This document shows, piece by piece, positions 22,311 to 30,267 of a DNA stretch of 41,105 nucleotides (the first letter of the stretch is position 1; each line of letters begins with the position of its first letter). Source of the DNA: a bacterium (GTDB taxonomy: Bacteria > AUK180); assembly GCA_023144005.1 (NCBI GenBank), contig JAGLGN010000012.1:1-41105 (forward strand), written 5' to 3'. The notes below the pieces were generated by a model. The model searched no databases, was not told where the DNA came from, and was given only the letters and a program-made list of their open reading frames with translations. The position numbers and the translations under genes are program-made.

Positions 22311-23185
22311 TGTAAAACCCCTTTGATTTCATTGATATGTCTAATATTGCTGCTTTCCAAATATTCTCTTAATCCCTTTATGATCATTTCCGCTCTCTTT
22401 GGAGAAGAGAATATACCCGACCCTAATTGCACAAGATCGGCGCCGACCATGAGGTACTTGATAAGATCTTCGTGATCAAAAACACCACCGCAGCCGATCA
22501 ATGGAAGGTTCGTCCATTTTCTCAAGTCGCTGATGGCCTTCAAGCCCACAGGCAGCAGGAAACGGCCGCTGAGGCCCGCGACCTTATTCTTGAACTTGAA
22601 GCTTCTATTGTGAATATCGACATCAATTCCCGGCAATGTATTTATTGCGGTAATGCCGTCAAAACCTAATTCTTCAAGAAGTTCAGCATTTTTTTGTTTC
22701 ACTTGAAATACTGACAGCTTTACCCAGATAGTTGTTTCGGCAAAGGCTGCCCTGATACTTTTTAAGAGAGGTTTAATATCAGAGAGATCCTCCAGAGACG
22801 GCTTTCCCATAATATTCGGACATGAAAGATTCAATTCTACGATGCCGATTTCTTTTTGGCTGATGGAAGCAGTGAACTTCTCTATCTCGGACTCATCAAG
22901 GATAGCCACGGACGCGATGAGCAGGGAATCAAGGGAAACAAAAGGAAAAATATCCAATTCACTGATCCCGGGGTTAGCAAGCCCGATAGAATTCATCATT
23001 CCTCCCGGAAGTTCCATTATCCGAAGACCGGGATTTCCGCTCCGTTCTTGAAGTGTATGCGTTTTCAGAACTACACCGCCAAAGGGGATATCTTTGTAAA
23101 AGCCTAATTGTTCCTTTGAAAAAGTTCCCGATGCCGCAAGCAGAGGGTTCTTAAAAGTAAGTCCCTTGAGCTTTACATCTATCAA
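22307..23185 (-). CDS. pyrD: Dihydroorotate dehydrogenase, class 1 catalytic subunit
   Basis: This 292-residue FMN enzyme oxidises dihydroorotate to orotate. NSIGLANPG and ELNLSCPN are diagnostic; Cys in NLSCPN marks class 1 (class 2 has Ser). Class 1B normally needs the iron-sulfur/flavin subunit PyrK, which is not in the window, so either pyrK lies elsewhere or this is a 1A-like form. It overlaps pta by 4 bp at its start and pyrF at its end. Confidence 0.92.
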   Translation of the reverse strand: MIDVKLKGLTFKNPLLAASGTFSKEQLGFYKDIPFGGVVLKTHTLQERSGNPGLRIMELPGGMMNSIGLANPGISELDIFPFVSLDSLLIASVAILDESEIEKFTASISQKEIGIVELNLSCPNIMGKPSLEDLSDIKPLLKSIRAAFAETTIWVKLSVFQVKQKNAELLEELGFDGITAINTLPGIDVDIHNRSFKFKNKVAGLSGRFLLPVGLKAISDLRKWTNLPLIGCGGVFDHEDLIKYLMVGADLVQLGSGIFSSPKRAEMIIKGLREYLESSNIRHINEIKGVLQ

Positions 23186-24162
23186 AGAAGGGAGCTCACA
23201 GCTACGGTGTCAACAATATCTTCCCAATTGCAGCCGCGCGACAGGTCACAGAGCGGTTTCGCGAAACCCTGGATCACCGGACCGATAGCCATTGCGCCTG
23301 AAATCCTCTGCACAAGTTTATAGCCGATATTTCCGGAATTCAGGTCCGGGAATATGAGGACATTTGCCCTCCCTTTCAATGGAGAATCCTTTGCTTTCCT
23401 TTCCGCGATCGCGGGGATTATTGCGGCATCTACCTGGATCTCTCCGTCAAAATCAAATGTCACTCCTCGTTCTTTTAGAATATTGCATGCATCTACCACC
23501 TTCTGAGCCTCGGGGGATTTCGCGGATCCTTTTGTTGAAAAGGACAAGAGTGCGACCTTCGGGTCAATATTCAGTATCTTCCCGGCATTTGATGCGGTCA
23601 TCATTGCGATGTCCGCTAATTGAACGGAGGTAGGATTCGGCACAACTGCACAGTCCGCGAAAAATATCGCTCCGTTCTCACCGTACATCTCTTTATCCGT
23701 AACCATTATAAAAAAGCTTGATACAGTATTGATCCCCTCACGGAGCCCTATTATCCGCAGTCCCGCACGGATCACATTTCCGGTTGTATTTACCGCTCCC
23801 GCTACCTCCAGGTCACCTATGGAATGCCTTAAAAGCATCGCGCCGAAAAATACATCCTGCAGGACTTCTTTTTTGGCCTGATCCAGGGTGATCCCTTTTT
23901 CTTTTCTTATTTCGTAGTATTCTATAATGAACTCTTCCGTCTTTTCATAGGTCTCCGGATTGATGATCTCTATCCCTTCCAGATCTACACCCACACCTTC
24001 TGCGATCACCCGCAATTTCAAAGGGTCGCCAACAAGAACGGGAAACGCTATCTTTTCCTTCAGCAAGAATTTCGCGGCCTGCAAAGTTCTTTCATCATAT
24101 GCCTCGGGTAGGATAACTCTTTTGTTTAATTTTTTGGCTTTCTCTCTAATCTTTCTATTCAT
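23182..24162 (-). CDS. pta: Phosphate acetyltransferase
   Basis: This 326-residue enzyme interconverts acetyl-CoA and acetyl phosphate. The length fits the short, single-domain Pta. Seen motifs are KRVILPEAYDERTLQAAKFL, ADCAVVPNPTSVQLADIAM, LSFSTKGSAKSPE and VANVLIFPDLNSGNIGYKLVQR-like segments (here RANVLIFPDLNSGNIGYK). It is translated together with pyrD through a 4-bp overlap, an unusual pairing. GGAG lies 7 nt before the start. No ackA is seen here. Confidence 0.93.
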   Translation of the reverse strand: MNRKIREKAKKLNKRVILPEAYDERTLQAAKFLLKEKIAFPVLVGDPLKLRVIAEGVGVDLEGIEIINPETYEKTEEFIIEYYEIRKEKGITLDQAKKEVLQDVFFGAMLLRHSIGDLEVAGAVNTTGNVIRAGLRIIGLREGINTVSSFFIMVTDKEMYGENGAIFFADCAVVPNPTSVQLADIAMMTASNAGKILNIDPKVALLSFSTKGSAKSPEAQKVVDACNILKERGVTFDFDGEIQVDAAIIPAIAERKAKDSPLKGRANVLIFPDLNSGNIGYKLVQRISGAMAIGPVIQGFAKPLCDLSRGCNWEDIVDTVAVSSLL

Positions 24163-24199
24163 ATATTGCTCCGATCGGTATCAAATTTTCAAGGGTCTA

Positions 24200-24817
24200 T
24201 CAGAAAGTGAACACTTTTGCAAGCAGATCTCTCAGTCCTTCAGTGATTTGCGGATACAGAAAAAGAAATGTGGGGATGCCGATAAAAAATAATACCGCGA
24301 GCAAGGTCCATCTTTCTGAACGCAAACCTTTTGTAATGTCCACAGCGCTATAATTATTCTTGTCAAATACCTTGATCAGATTCGGAATGAGGGGATGGAC
24401 GCTCTTTTTATACTTTATATATTCGTCACCGAACTTTTCAAGCAAAGTGTCCTCCTCGTAGATCACAATAAAAGTATACTGGAATACAAATAATGCAAGA
24501 GAGGCAGCGATCAGGATCAGACTCCCCGAAGTAGTCACAAAGCCCATGAAAATAAAGAAATTGCCGACATAAAGAGGATTCCTCACAGCGGCATAGGGCC
24601 CCGTGATCACCAGATTCCCCGTCGCATCTCCTCTGGTTCTTGATATCGAGCCTATGAATGCTACCGAATAAAGGCGAATAAACTCACCCAGAAGTATCAG
24701 GAATATCCCCAATACAAGAGACAATATCTCCACATCTGCAACAATAAAGTAAGCCAGCACCACCGGTAAGGGGGTGTAGCTTCTGAGCTTAAATAAAAAT
24801 CTACCTAATCCTTTCAT
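24200..24817 (-). CDS. Isoprenylcysteine carboxyl methyltransferase-family membrane protein
   Basis: This 205-residue protein has about five membrane segments. The SAM-binding signature of the ICMT/PEMT-like family is GPYAAVRNPLYVGNFFIF, followed by EEDTLLEKFGDEYIKYKKSV. Bacterial members methylate various lipids or small molecules, so the substrate is not assigned. The ATG is 5 nt after a TAAAAT -10 box with TTGACC 17 bp upstream, and there is no ribosome binding site, so a leaderless mRNA is predicted. Confidence 0.85.
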   Translation of the reverse strand: MKGLGRFLFKLRSYTPLPVVLAYFIVADVEILSLVLGIFLILLGEFIRLYSVAFIGSISRTRGDATGNLVITGPYAAVRNPLYVGNFFIFMGFVTTSGSLILIAASLALFVFQYTFIVIYEEDTLLEKFGDEYIKYKKSVHPLIPNLIKVFDKNNYSAVDITKGLRSERWTLLAVLFFIGIPTFLFLYPQITEGLRDLLAKVFTF

Positions 24818-24822
24818 GGCAT

Positions 24823-24851
24823 ATTTTATACTTTTTCTATTGCGGGGTCAA
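24823..24851 (-). promoter_or_regulatory. Promoter predicting a leaderless mRNA (24817 gene)
   Basis: On the minus strand TTGACC (24846-24851), a 17-bp spacer and TAAAAT (24823-24828) are followed by 5 nt and the ATG. Transcription should begin on or next to the start codon. Confidence 0.65.
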
Positions 24852-24902
24852 CCGAAATCAGAAAATAATCCGCTGATTATTTATTTCATGGCTTTATCAA
24901 TA

Positions 24903-25406
24903 CTATTTAATAAACGAACCTTTGAATTCAATTTCCTCTTTCTTCGGGAAACCCTTCTCATCCAATTGTCTCATTACTCCTGAAAAGGCACCCTCAATGG
25001 CAGTTATCAGGAGGCCGCCGTAGGTACTTGTTCTGCTTTCGTATTTGGTAACAACAATATTCGTTTTATCTACTATGTATCCCTTAAGGTCCATATCTCC
25101 ATCAGGAAATTCCCCTATAGAACTGCCCGTGAAGGACAATGAGAAGGTGGAGAGGCGGATCCCCTGCTCGGTGTCTGTATATCCACCGGAGATGATCGTT
25201 TCATCAGACATTGAATCGTATCTCACATCAGCCGTATTATAGACATGTTCTTCTTCTGAAAAGTGAAGGGTCACACGGGTTTTTACTGCTTCCTTCTCGG
25301 AAACCACTGCCTTATCAGCACTTTCACTTGATCCCGGGGCTTTCGTGCCCGTACATCCGGTAAATATCAATACTGCCGCAAAAAAGAATAATATGATCTT
25401 TCTCAT
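24903..25406 (-). CDS. Predicted lipoprotein of unknown function
   Basis: This 167-residue protein has a lipoprotein signal peptide (MRKIILFFFAAVLIFTGC) with Cys18 as the lipid-bearing residue. The rest is beta-rich (VRYDSMSDETIISGGYTD..., GEFPDGDMDLKGYIVD) and ends in KKEEIEFKGSFIK. I do not recognise a family. GGAGGAG precedes the start, and a consensus promoter lies upstream. It is probably anchored in the periplasm. Confidence 0.75.
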   Translation of the reverse strand: MRKIILFFFAAVLIFTGCTGTKAPGSSESADKAVVSEKEAVKTRVTLHFSEEEHVYNTADVRYDSMSDETIISGGYTDTEQGIRLSTFSLSFTGSSIGEFPDGDMDLKGYIVDKTNIVVTKYESRTSTYGGLLITAIEGAFSGVMRQLDEKGFPKKEEIEFKGSFIK

Positions 25407-25424
25407 AACTCCTCCAAGTGCTTA

Positions 25425-25453
25425 ATTATATTACTTGAGTTATAGAATGTCAA
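25425..25453 (-). promoter_or_regulatory. Perfect-consensus promoter of the lipoprotein gene
   Basis: TTGACA (25448-25453) and TATAAT (25425-25430), 17-bp spacer, minus strand. A MITE end begins 5 bp upstream of the -35 box. Confidence 0.85.
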
Positions 25454-25457
25454 ACCA

Positions 25458-25520
25458 TAGTGTACTGTTTCATAAATACATTAACAGTGACTGAGGCTAT
25501 TTTATTCAGCATGAGAGGCG
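25458..25520 (+). mobile_element. MITE-family fragment (left end)
   Basis: It starts TAGTGTACTGTTTCATAAAT and continues through TGACTGAGGCTATTTTATT, like the left end of the element at 20324. It stops at the end of the radical SAM gene (stop near 25524). The right half is missing. Confidence 0.65.
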
Positions 25521-25523
25521 CTT

Positions 25524-26501
25524 TTAAACCTTATTGCCCTTGGATCGTCTGAGCTGAAATCGTGCACCCTTTTTAAAGGACAGGCCTATTCCCAGAGAAT
25601 TGAAATAGGAAATATTCTCTCTTTTGAAACCGATCAGATGATGTATTATCTTGTCCGGAGCATAAACGGTAAAAGCGCCCTTGGCAGGGCCTATGCGTTT
25701 TGCTAGAAGGTCTCTGTAATATCTTGACCAAACAATAGAACCGAAAGCGGGATGGAACGGCCCGGCGATCACAGACCCCTTCTTTACGAGCTCCTCATCG
25801 GGAAAAAGCCCGAATCTTGTCACTGGAATATTATTTTTTATAAAATGTGGCAGCACTCGCGCGATACAGCGGGCGGCTTCTTCTAAAGACAGCGGTGAAT
25901 ATTTGCCATTCTTGAACATCTCTTCCATTTGAGTGTCCTTCAATACGATCAGTGGATGTATTCGTATACCGGCGGGTGCCAAAGATACTGCAAATCTTGC
26001 GGTGTTCAGAAGATCATGGGGCTTCTCGGCGGGAAATCCCGTCATCAGGTGAAGGTGGAGAGAGATGTTAAGCGCCTTTATGATATCTGCTGCTTTGTTG
26101 AATTCATTCATATCAAGATCCCGACAAAGAAATTTATTCACATCCTTTGAGATGGTCTCCAATCCCAATTCAATATCAGATACGGGGAGAATTTCTCCTA
26201 TCAAGGTGAGCAGCGCCGCGTTTATAGAGGAAGCCGTGGTCGAAAGTCGAAGAGACGAGGCCCCGGAAGCTGACGCGGCCTTGGCATACTGAAGGATCCT
26301 CTCCCGCGGAAGAGCCAAGAAGGTACCTCCATAGAAAGCCACTTGAAATTCATCCGTCAGAGTGGTTTTACATTTATTCAGATATGTCATGACCTCTTCC
26401 GGCGTTCTTACTTTTTTTATTCCTGTAGAAACATGCTGATTGCAATAGGGGCATCGGCTGCGGCATCCTGCATAAGGAAGAAATGCGGGGATGATCTTCA
26501 A
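25524..26501 (-). CDS. Elp3-like radical SAM protein
   Basis: This 325-residue protein has the radical SAM cluster motif CRSRCPYC (C13, C17, C20), FYGGTF for SAM binding, and DIELGLETISKDV as in the Elp3/YhcC-like branch. It lacks the acetyltransferase half of true Elp3. A protein of this type is encoded beside rnc in many Firmicutes, and a role in tRNA or rRNA modification is often guessed but unproven. It overlaps rnc by 4 bp (ATGA). A MITE fragment begins just after its stop. Confidence 0.85.
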   Translation of the reverse strand: MKIIPAFLPYAGCRSRCPYCNQHVSTGIKKVRTPEEVMTYLNKCKTTLTDEFQVAFYGGTFLALPRERILQYAKAASASGASSLRLSTTASSINAALLTLIGEILPVSDIELGLETISKDVNKFLCRDLDMNEFNKAADIIKALNISLHLHLMTGFPAEKPHDLLNTARFAVSLAPAGIRIHPLIVLKDTQMEEMFKNGKYSPLSLEEAARCIARVLPHFIKNNIPVTRFGLFPDEELVKKGSVIAGPFHPAFGSIVWSRYYRDLLAKRIGPAKGAFTVYAPDKIIHHLIGFKRENISYFNSLGIGLSFKKGARFQLRRSKGNKV

Positions 26502-27211
26502 AGGAGTTTTAATTGTTTACAGCCGTACATGGCGGCAGATCTTTCGGCTTCCTTTTTACTGGCGCCGCTTCCCCAACACAGAAGCTTTCCTCCGATATAT
26601 ACTGAGGAGATAAATCCCGGGTCATCTGGATTCTCTTTGGTATCATAAAATGGAAGGCCCTGATTAGTCTTAAGGTTATACTCCTGAAGCAGACTTTTGG
26701 GATCATGAAGATTTTCATTCTGCTCTACCTTATCGAGGCGGCCCCTGCCGATCCTAAAAAATACTTTTTTAGCGGACCGAAGGCCGCCGTCGAGATATAT
26801 CGCTGCCATGAGAGCCTCGAAGGTGTTTTCGAACGTTGAACGTGATTTTGCCAGTAATTCTATAGAAGGAGAAAATATATACCTTTCCAGATGAAGGGTC
26901 TTCCCCAATTCCCATAGAAAGGCCTTTGAACTGATCTTCCCCTTTCTTTTTGATAGGAATCCCTCTTCATTACCCGTATATTTTTCAAAGAGATAAGTTG
27001 TTACCAGAAAAGCGATGACAGAATCACCTAAGAATTCCAATCTTTCATAATCAAAAGAGATCTCCGGATGATTGCCCTTGTAGGAGGGGTGCATCAGAGC
27101 TTTCACGAGCAAGGCTCTGTTTTTGAATTTATATTTTAAGCCCTTTTCCAGATCGAATAATTTATTCCCTTTATAGAGGTCCCTGATTAAAATTTTTGTA
27201 TTCTGATTCAT
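26498..27211 (-). CDS. rnc: Ribonuclease III
   Basis: This 237-residue enzyme cleaves double-stranded RNA in rRNA and mRNA processing. The nuclease domain has HPSY and ERLEFLGDSV (Glu56, Asp63). The second metal-binding segment is FENTFEALMAAIYLD, with Asn129 where E. coli has Asp114, and Glu132 as Glu117. The dsRNA-binding domain (DPKSLLQEYNL to KKEAERSAAMYGCKQL) is present. The ATG and first four codons lie in a MITE terminal repeat, with no ribosome binding site; codons 1-20 are extra to the fold. Confidence 0.92.
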   Translation of the reverse strand: MNQNTKILIRDLYKGNKLFDLEKGLKYKFKNRALLVKALMHPSYKGNHPEISFDYERLEFLGDSVIAFLVTTYLFEKYTGNEEGFLSKRKGKISSKAFLWELGKTLHLERYIFSPSIELLAKSRSTFENTFEALMAAIYLDGGLRSAKKVFFRIGRGRLDKVEQNENLHDPKSLLQEYNLKTNQGLPFYDTKENPDDPGFISSVYIGGKLLCWGSGASKKEAERSAAMYGCKQLKLL

Positions 27212-27242
27212 AAATACGATGACAGTCGTTCACGAATGAACG
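27199..27242. mobile_element. MITE-family end at the start of rnc
   Basis: TTCTGATTCATAAATACGATGACA matches the family terminal repeat (shortened here in text). A hairpin CGTTCA, CGAA, TGAACG (27227-27242) follows, as in the element at 8414-8553. The rnc start codon (27209-27211) lies within the repeat. CACTTC heptamers (AGTGTGAAGTGTGAAGTG) follow at about 27261-27280. Confidence 0.65.
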
Positions 27243-27428
27243 AAATGCGAGGCATTAAGAAGTGTGAAGTGTGAAGTGCAAAGTGAAAAGAATAAAACAA
27301 TATCCACACCTGCCTCTCTTTCATTATTCATTTTTCAATTCCCAACTTGTGCCTTATGCACTTGTCACTTGTGCACTGCGAAGCATAACCTTTGAACCTT
27401 TGAACGATTTTCTCCACGCGCGCTTTAA
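27243..27428. repeat. Heptamers and GGGTCC/CACTTGT-type repeats
   Basis: AGAAGTGTGAAGTGTGAAG (27259-27277) is a heptamer array. CACTTGTCACTTGTGCACTG and CGAAGCATAACCTTTGAAC (27361-27400) match the motif near 9895-9915. No gene is seen. Confidence 0.6.
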
Positions 27429-27972
27429 AGTGTTCTGATTCAAAATACGATGACAATGGAATACTTAGATTTGAGCCAATTCCAACGAATAATAAGTGCT
27501 GCGTACCCTTTGTGGTACGGAAGCGAAGAGAGAGGAATAAATTGGCCAAAGATAAGATTCCCTTCGGGCTGATGCTCTTTTCCTGTCTTCTTCGTTGCAA
27601 GTGCTCTGATTTAAAATCCGCTGACAATGGAATGTTTAGATTTGAGGCAATTCCAACGAATAATGAGCACAGCGTACCCTCTGTGGTCCGTGAGCGAAGA
27701 ATGAGGAAGAAATTGACCAAAGATAAGATTCCCTTTGGGCTGAATCTCTTTTGCCGTCTTCTACGTTCCTCGTCCCTTACATACCGCTGCGGGTATGCAG
27801 CGCTCACTGCTCCTCTCATGCTAAACAAAATAGTTTCAGCCATTGTTATCGGATTTTGAATCAGAGCACTACAGTCCCTTACATACCGCTGTGGGTATGC
27901 GGCGCTCCTCGCGCCTTGAATACTGAGCGAAATAGCATCAGCCATTGTTACCGTATTTTGAATCAGAGCACT
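27429..27972 (-). mobile_element. Outer MITE interrupted by a second copy
   Basis: 27429-27599 is a right half (AGTGTTCTGATTCAAAATAC...), and 27871-27972 is a left half (TTACATACCGCTGTGGG... to AATCAGAGCACT). Together they make one complete element, in opposite orientation to the one at 20324, split by the copy at 27600-27870. The outer edge overlaps the fabF stop codon. Confidence 0.8.
27600..27870 (-). mobile_element. Inner complete MITE, 271 bp
   Basis: It begins AGTGCTCTGATTTAAAATCC and ends ATTTTGAATCAGAGCACT, with terminal inverted repeats. Its internal sequence is collinear with the element at 20324 in reverse. It lies inside the outer copy near the point where CGTTGC and CCCTTACATACC should join, so it inserted later. 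Confidence 0.85.
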
Positions 27973-29212
27973 AAATCTTTCCAAAGAGCAGGACTCCATT
28001 ATGGCCGCCAAAGCCGAACGAATTTGAAAGCACATAGTTTAACGCTTTATCTCGTGCGGTATTGGGCACATAATCCAGATCTATCTCTTCGTCAGGTGTT
28101 GTATAATTTATCGTGGGGGGTATGATCCCTTTCTCAATGGCTTTTAATGAGCCTATGGCCTCAATAGCAGCTGCGGCTCCTAAGGAATGCCCGGTCATTG
28201 ATTTCATCGAGGATACCGGGATCTTATGCGCCAGGTCCTTGAAAAGATCCTTGATCCCGAGTGTTTCATTAAGATCATTTGCCTTGGTGGATGTTCCGTG
28301 GGCATTGATCCAGCTTATTTGATCAAGGCCTATTCCTGCCATTTTTATGGCCTGCGCCATAGCGCGGCGGCCGCCTTCGGCTCTTGGGGCAGGGGCGGTA
28401 TCATGATGGGCGTCTGCGGTATTTCCATATCCTACTATCTCACCGTATATTTTTGCTCCGCGTTTTTTTGCGTGCTCCATTTCTTCAAGGATCAGAATGC
28501 CGGCTCCTTCAGCAATAACGAATCCGTCTCTATCTTTGTCAAAAGGCCTTGATGCGGCAGTGGGGTTATCGTTAAACCCGGTGGATAATGCGTGCAGGGA
28601 ACAAAACGCCGCAAGGCTCAATTGTGTAATGGGGGCTTCGGCGCCTCCGGTGACGATTATATCCAATTCATTTCTTCTTATGGTATTATACGATTCCAGG
28701 ATCGCGTGCGCGGATGACGCACAGGCGGTTGTTGTGGAATAATTAGCACCCTTAAGATTATAGGCCATAGAGAGTCGGCCTGGAAGCATATCATTGATCA
28801 TCCGAATGATGAGAAAAGGCGATACACGGTCAAGTCCTTTTTCATTCATTAAAGTAACTTGTTCTTCAATTTCATAGATACCGCCAATACCGGAACCGGT
28901 AATAGATCCGCACCTATAAGGATCCGTTGAAGAAAAATCCAATCCCGAATCCGCAACCGCTTCTTTCGCCGCGATCAGGCCGTATGAAATAAATATTGAA
29001 AGACGGCGCAGAGCCCTCTTCTCAAAATAATCCAACGGATCATAATCATTAACTTGACCTGCCACCTTTGAAATTAAAACTTCTGTATTAAAACGCTCGA
29101 TCCGGGATATTCCCGATACACCGTTCTCAAGTCCGGTCCAGAACTCCTCAACGTTTTTTCCTAGTGAATTTATTGTACCCATACCTGTGACTACAACTCT
29201 TCTCTCACTCAT
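27971..29212 (-). CDS. fabF: Beta-ketoacyl-ACP synthase II
   Basis: This 413-residue condensing enzyme elongates acyl-ACP in fatty-acid synthesis. The Cys-His-His triad is seen in TTACASSAHA, INAHGTST and MTGHSLGAAAAIEA. GGAG precedes the ATG at 29212; a longer in-frame start has no support. The stop codon TAG is the outermost three bases at the MITE end (AGTGCTCTG), so the insertion lies exactly at the 3' end of the gene. The C-terminus NGVLLFGKI looks normal in length. It is the last gene of the fatty-acid cluster. Confidence 0.95.
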   Translation of the reverse strand: MSERRVVVTGMGTINSLGKNVEEFWTGLENGVSGISRIERFNTEVLISKVAGQVNDYDPLDYFEKRALRRLSIFISYGLIAAKEAVADSGLDFSSTDPYRCGSITGSGIGGIYEIEEQVTLMNEKGLDRVSPFLIIRMINDMLPGRLSMAYNLKGANYSTTTACASSAHAILESYNTIRRNELDIIVTGGAEAPITQLSLAAFCSLHALSTGFNDNPTAASRPFDKDRDGFVIAEGAGILILEEMEHAKKRGAKIYGEIVGYGNTADAHHDTAPAPRAEGGRRAMAQAIKMAGIGLDQISWINAHGTSTKANDLNETLGIKDLFKDLAHKIPVSSMKSMTGHSLGAAAAIEAIGSLKAIEKGIIPPTINYTTPDEEIDLDYVPNTARDKALNYVLSNSFGFGGHNGVLLFGKI

Positions 29213-29281
29213 TAATGTCTCCTTCTTTAGGCCGATAACTGCGGAGGGATGCAAAGAGCATCCTCCGCATAAAGGCATTTT

Positions 29282-29518
29282 CTACTTACCGGTCTTTTCC
29301 TGAATGTACTTGAACAGGTCGCCAAAAGCCTTAAGGTTCTCAGCGTCAGTCGCAGATATCTTCATGTCATAATCGTTCTCGATATCCATGATGAAATCCA
29401 TCAAGTCCAACGAATCAGCACCCAGATCTTCAATAAATCTTGCCTCATCGGTAACTTCCCCAGCAGCGGTCCCCAATCTCTCGACTACTTTTGCCACCAA
29501 TTCTTCTCTTAAACTCAT
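29282..29518 (-). CDS. acpP: Acyl carrier protein
   Basis: This 78-residue acidic protein carries acyl chains on phosphopantetheine at Ser36 in GADSLDLMDFIMD. Length and helix pattern are typical. GGAGG precedes the ATG. It lies between fabG and fabF, the usual order. Confidence 0.97.
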   Translation of the reverse strand: MSLREELVAKVVERLGTAAGEVTDEARFIEDLGADSLDLMDFIMDIENDYDMKISATDAENLKAFGDLFKYIQEKTGK

Positions 29519-29535
29519 AATAACCTCCAGAGTAT

Positions 29536-30267
29536 TTACATTATCATTCCGCCGTCACAATTTATTACCTGTCCGGTAACATAATTGGAAAGCTCGGAAC
29601 TGAGAAACAATACGATATTTGCCACATCTTCCGGTTGGCCGAATTTTTTCAAGGGAATTACCTTGAAATATTCCTTCATATTCTCTTCTCCGAGTTTGGC
29701 GGTCATTTTAGTTTCAATAAAACCCGGCGCGATTGCATTTACCAGAATATTCCTTGAAGCGAATTCCTTCGCTATGGATTTGGTGAATGCGATCAGGCCG
29801 CCTTTGCTGGCAGCGTAATTCGCCTGCCCGGCATTTCCCATCAGCCCGATGACCGAGGCCATATTAATGATCCTTCCCCATCGGTTTCTGAGCATATTTC
29901 TGTTAAAGGCCTTAACGGTATTGAAGGCGGACTTTAGGTTTACCGCAAGAACGGAGTCCCATTCGGATTCCTCCATCCTCATGACCAGATTGTCCCGCGT
30001 AATACCGGCGTTATTGACCAGAATATCTACTTTTTTGTATTTTTCTAAAACCTTTTCCGCGGCTTTTTCTACTTCGGCAAAAGAAGCCACATTGACTTTA
30101 TAGACCTCTTCGCCCGTGAGTTTTTTCAACTCTTCAAGTCCTTTTTCATCAAGGTCCCACCCTATTACCGTAGCGCCGGCTTCTTTTAATTTTAAGGCGA
30201 TGGCCAGGCCGATCCCCTGGGCGCTGCCTGTAACCAGGGCAACTTTATCTTTAAGATCTATATTCAT
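29536..30267 (-). CDS. fabG: 3-oxoacyl-ACP reductase
   Basis: This 243-residue short-chain dehydrogenase uses NADPH to reduce 3-oxoacyl-ACP. GSAQGIG near residue 15 binds the cofactor, NNAG follows, and the catalytic Ser-Tyr-Lys is in NMASVIG...YAASKGG. It overlaps fabD by 4 bp (ATGA), so they are coupled. Confidence 0.95.
   Translation of the reverse strand: MNIDLKDKVALVTGSAQGIGLAIALKLKEAGATVIGWDLDEKGLEELKKLTGEEVYKVNVASFAEVEKAAEKVLEKYKKVDILVNNAGITRDNLVMRMEESEWDSVLAVNLKSAFNTVKAFNRNMLRNRWGRIINMASVIGLMGNAGQANYAASKGGLIAFTKSIAKEFASRNILVNAIAPGFIETKMTAKLGEENMKEYFKVIPLKKFGQPEDVANIVLFLSSELSNYVTGQVINCDGGMIM

Noticed and set aside
27328-28035. 235-codon minus-strand open frame across the MITE region
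   Set aside because: It simply reads through the nested MITE copies, with repeated SFSPKGILSLANxF peptides arising from the repeats, and overlaps the fabF end.
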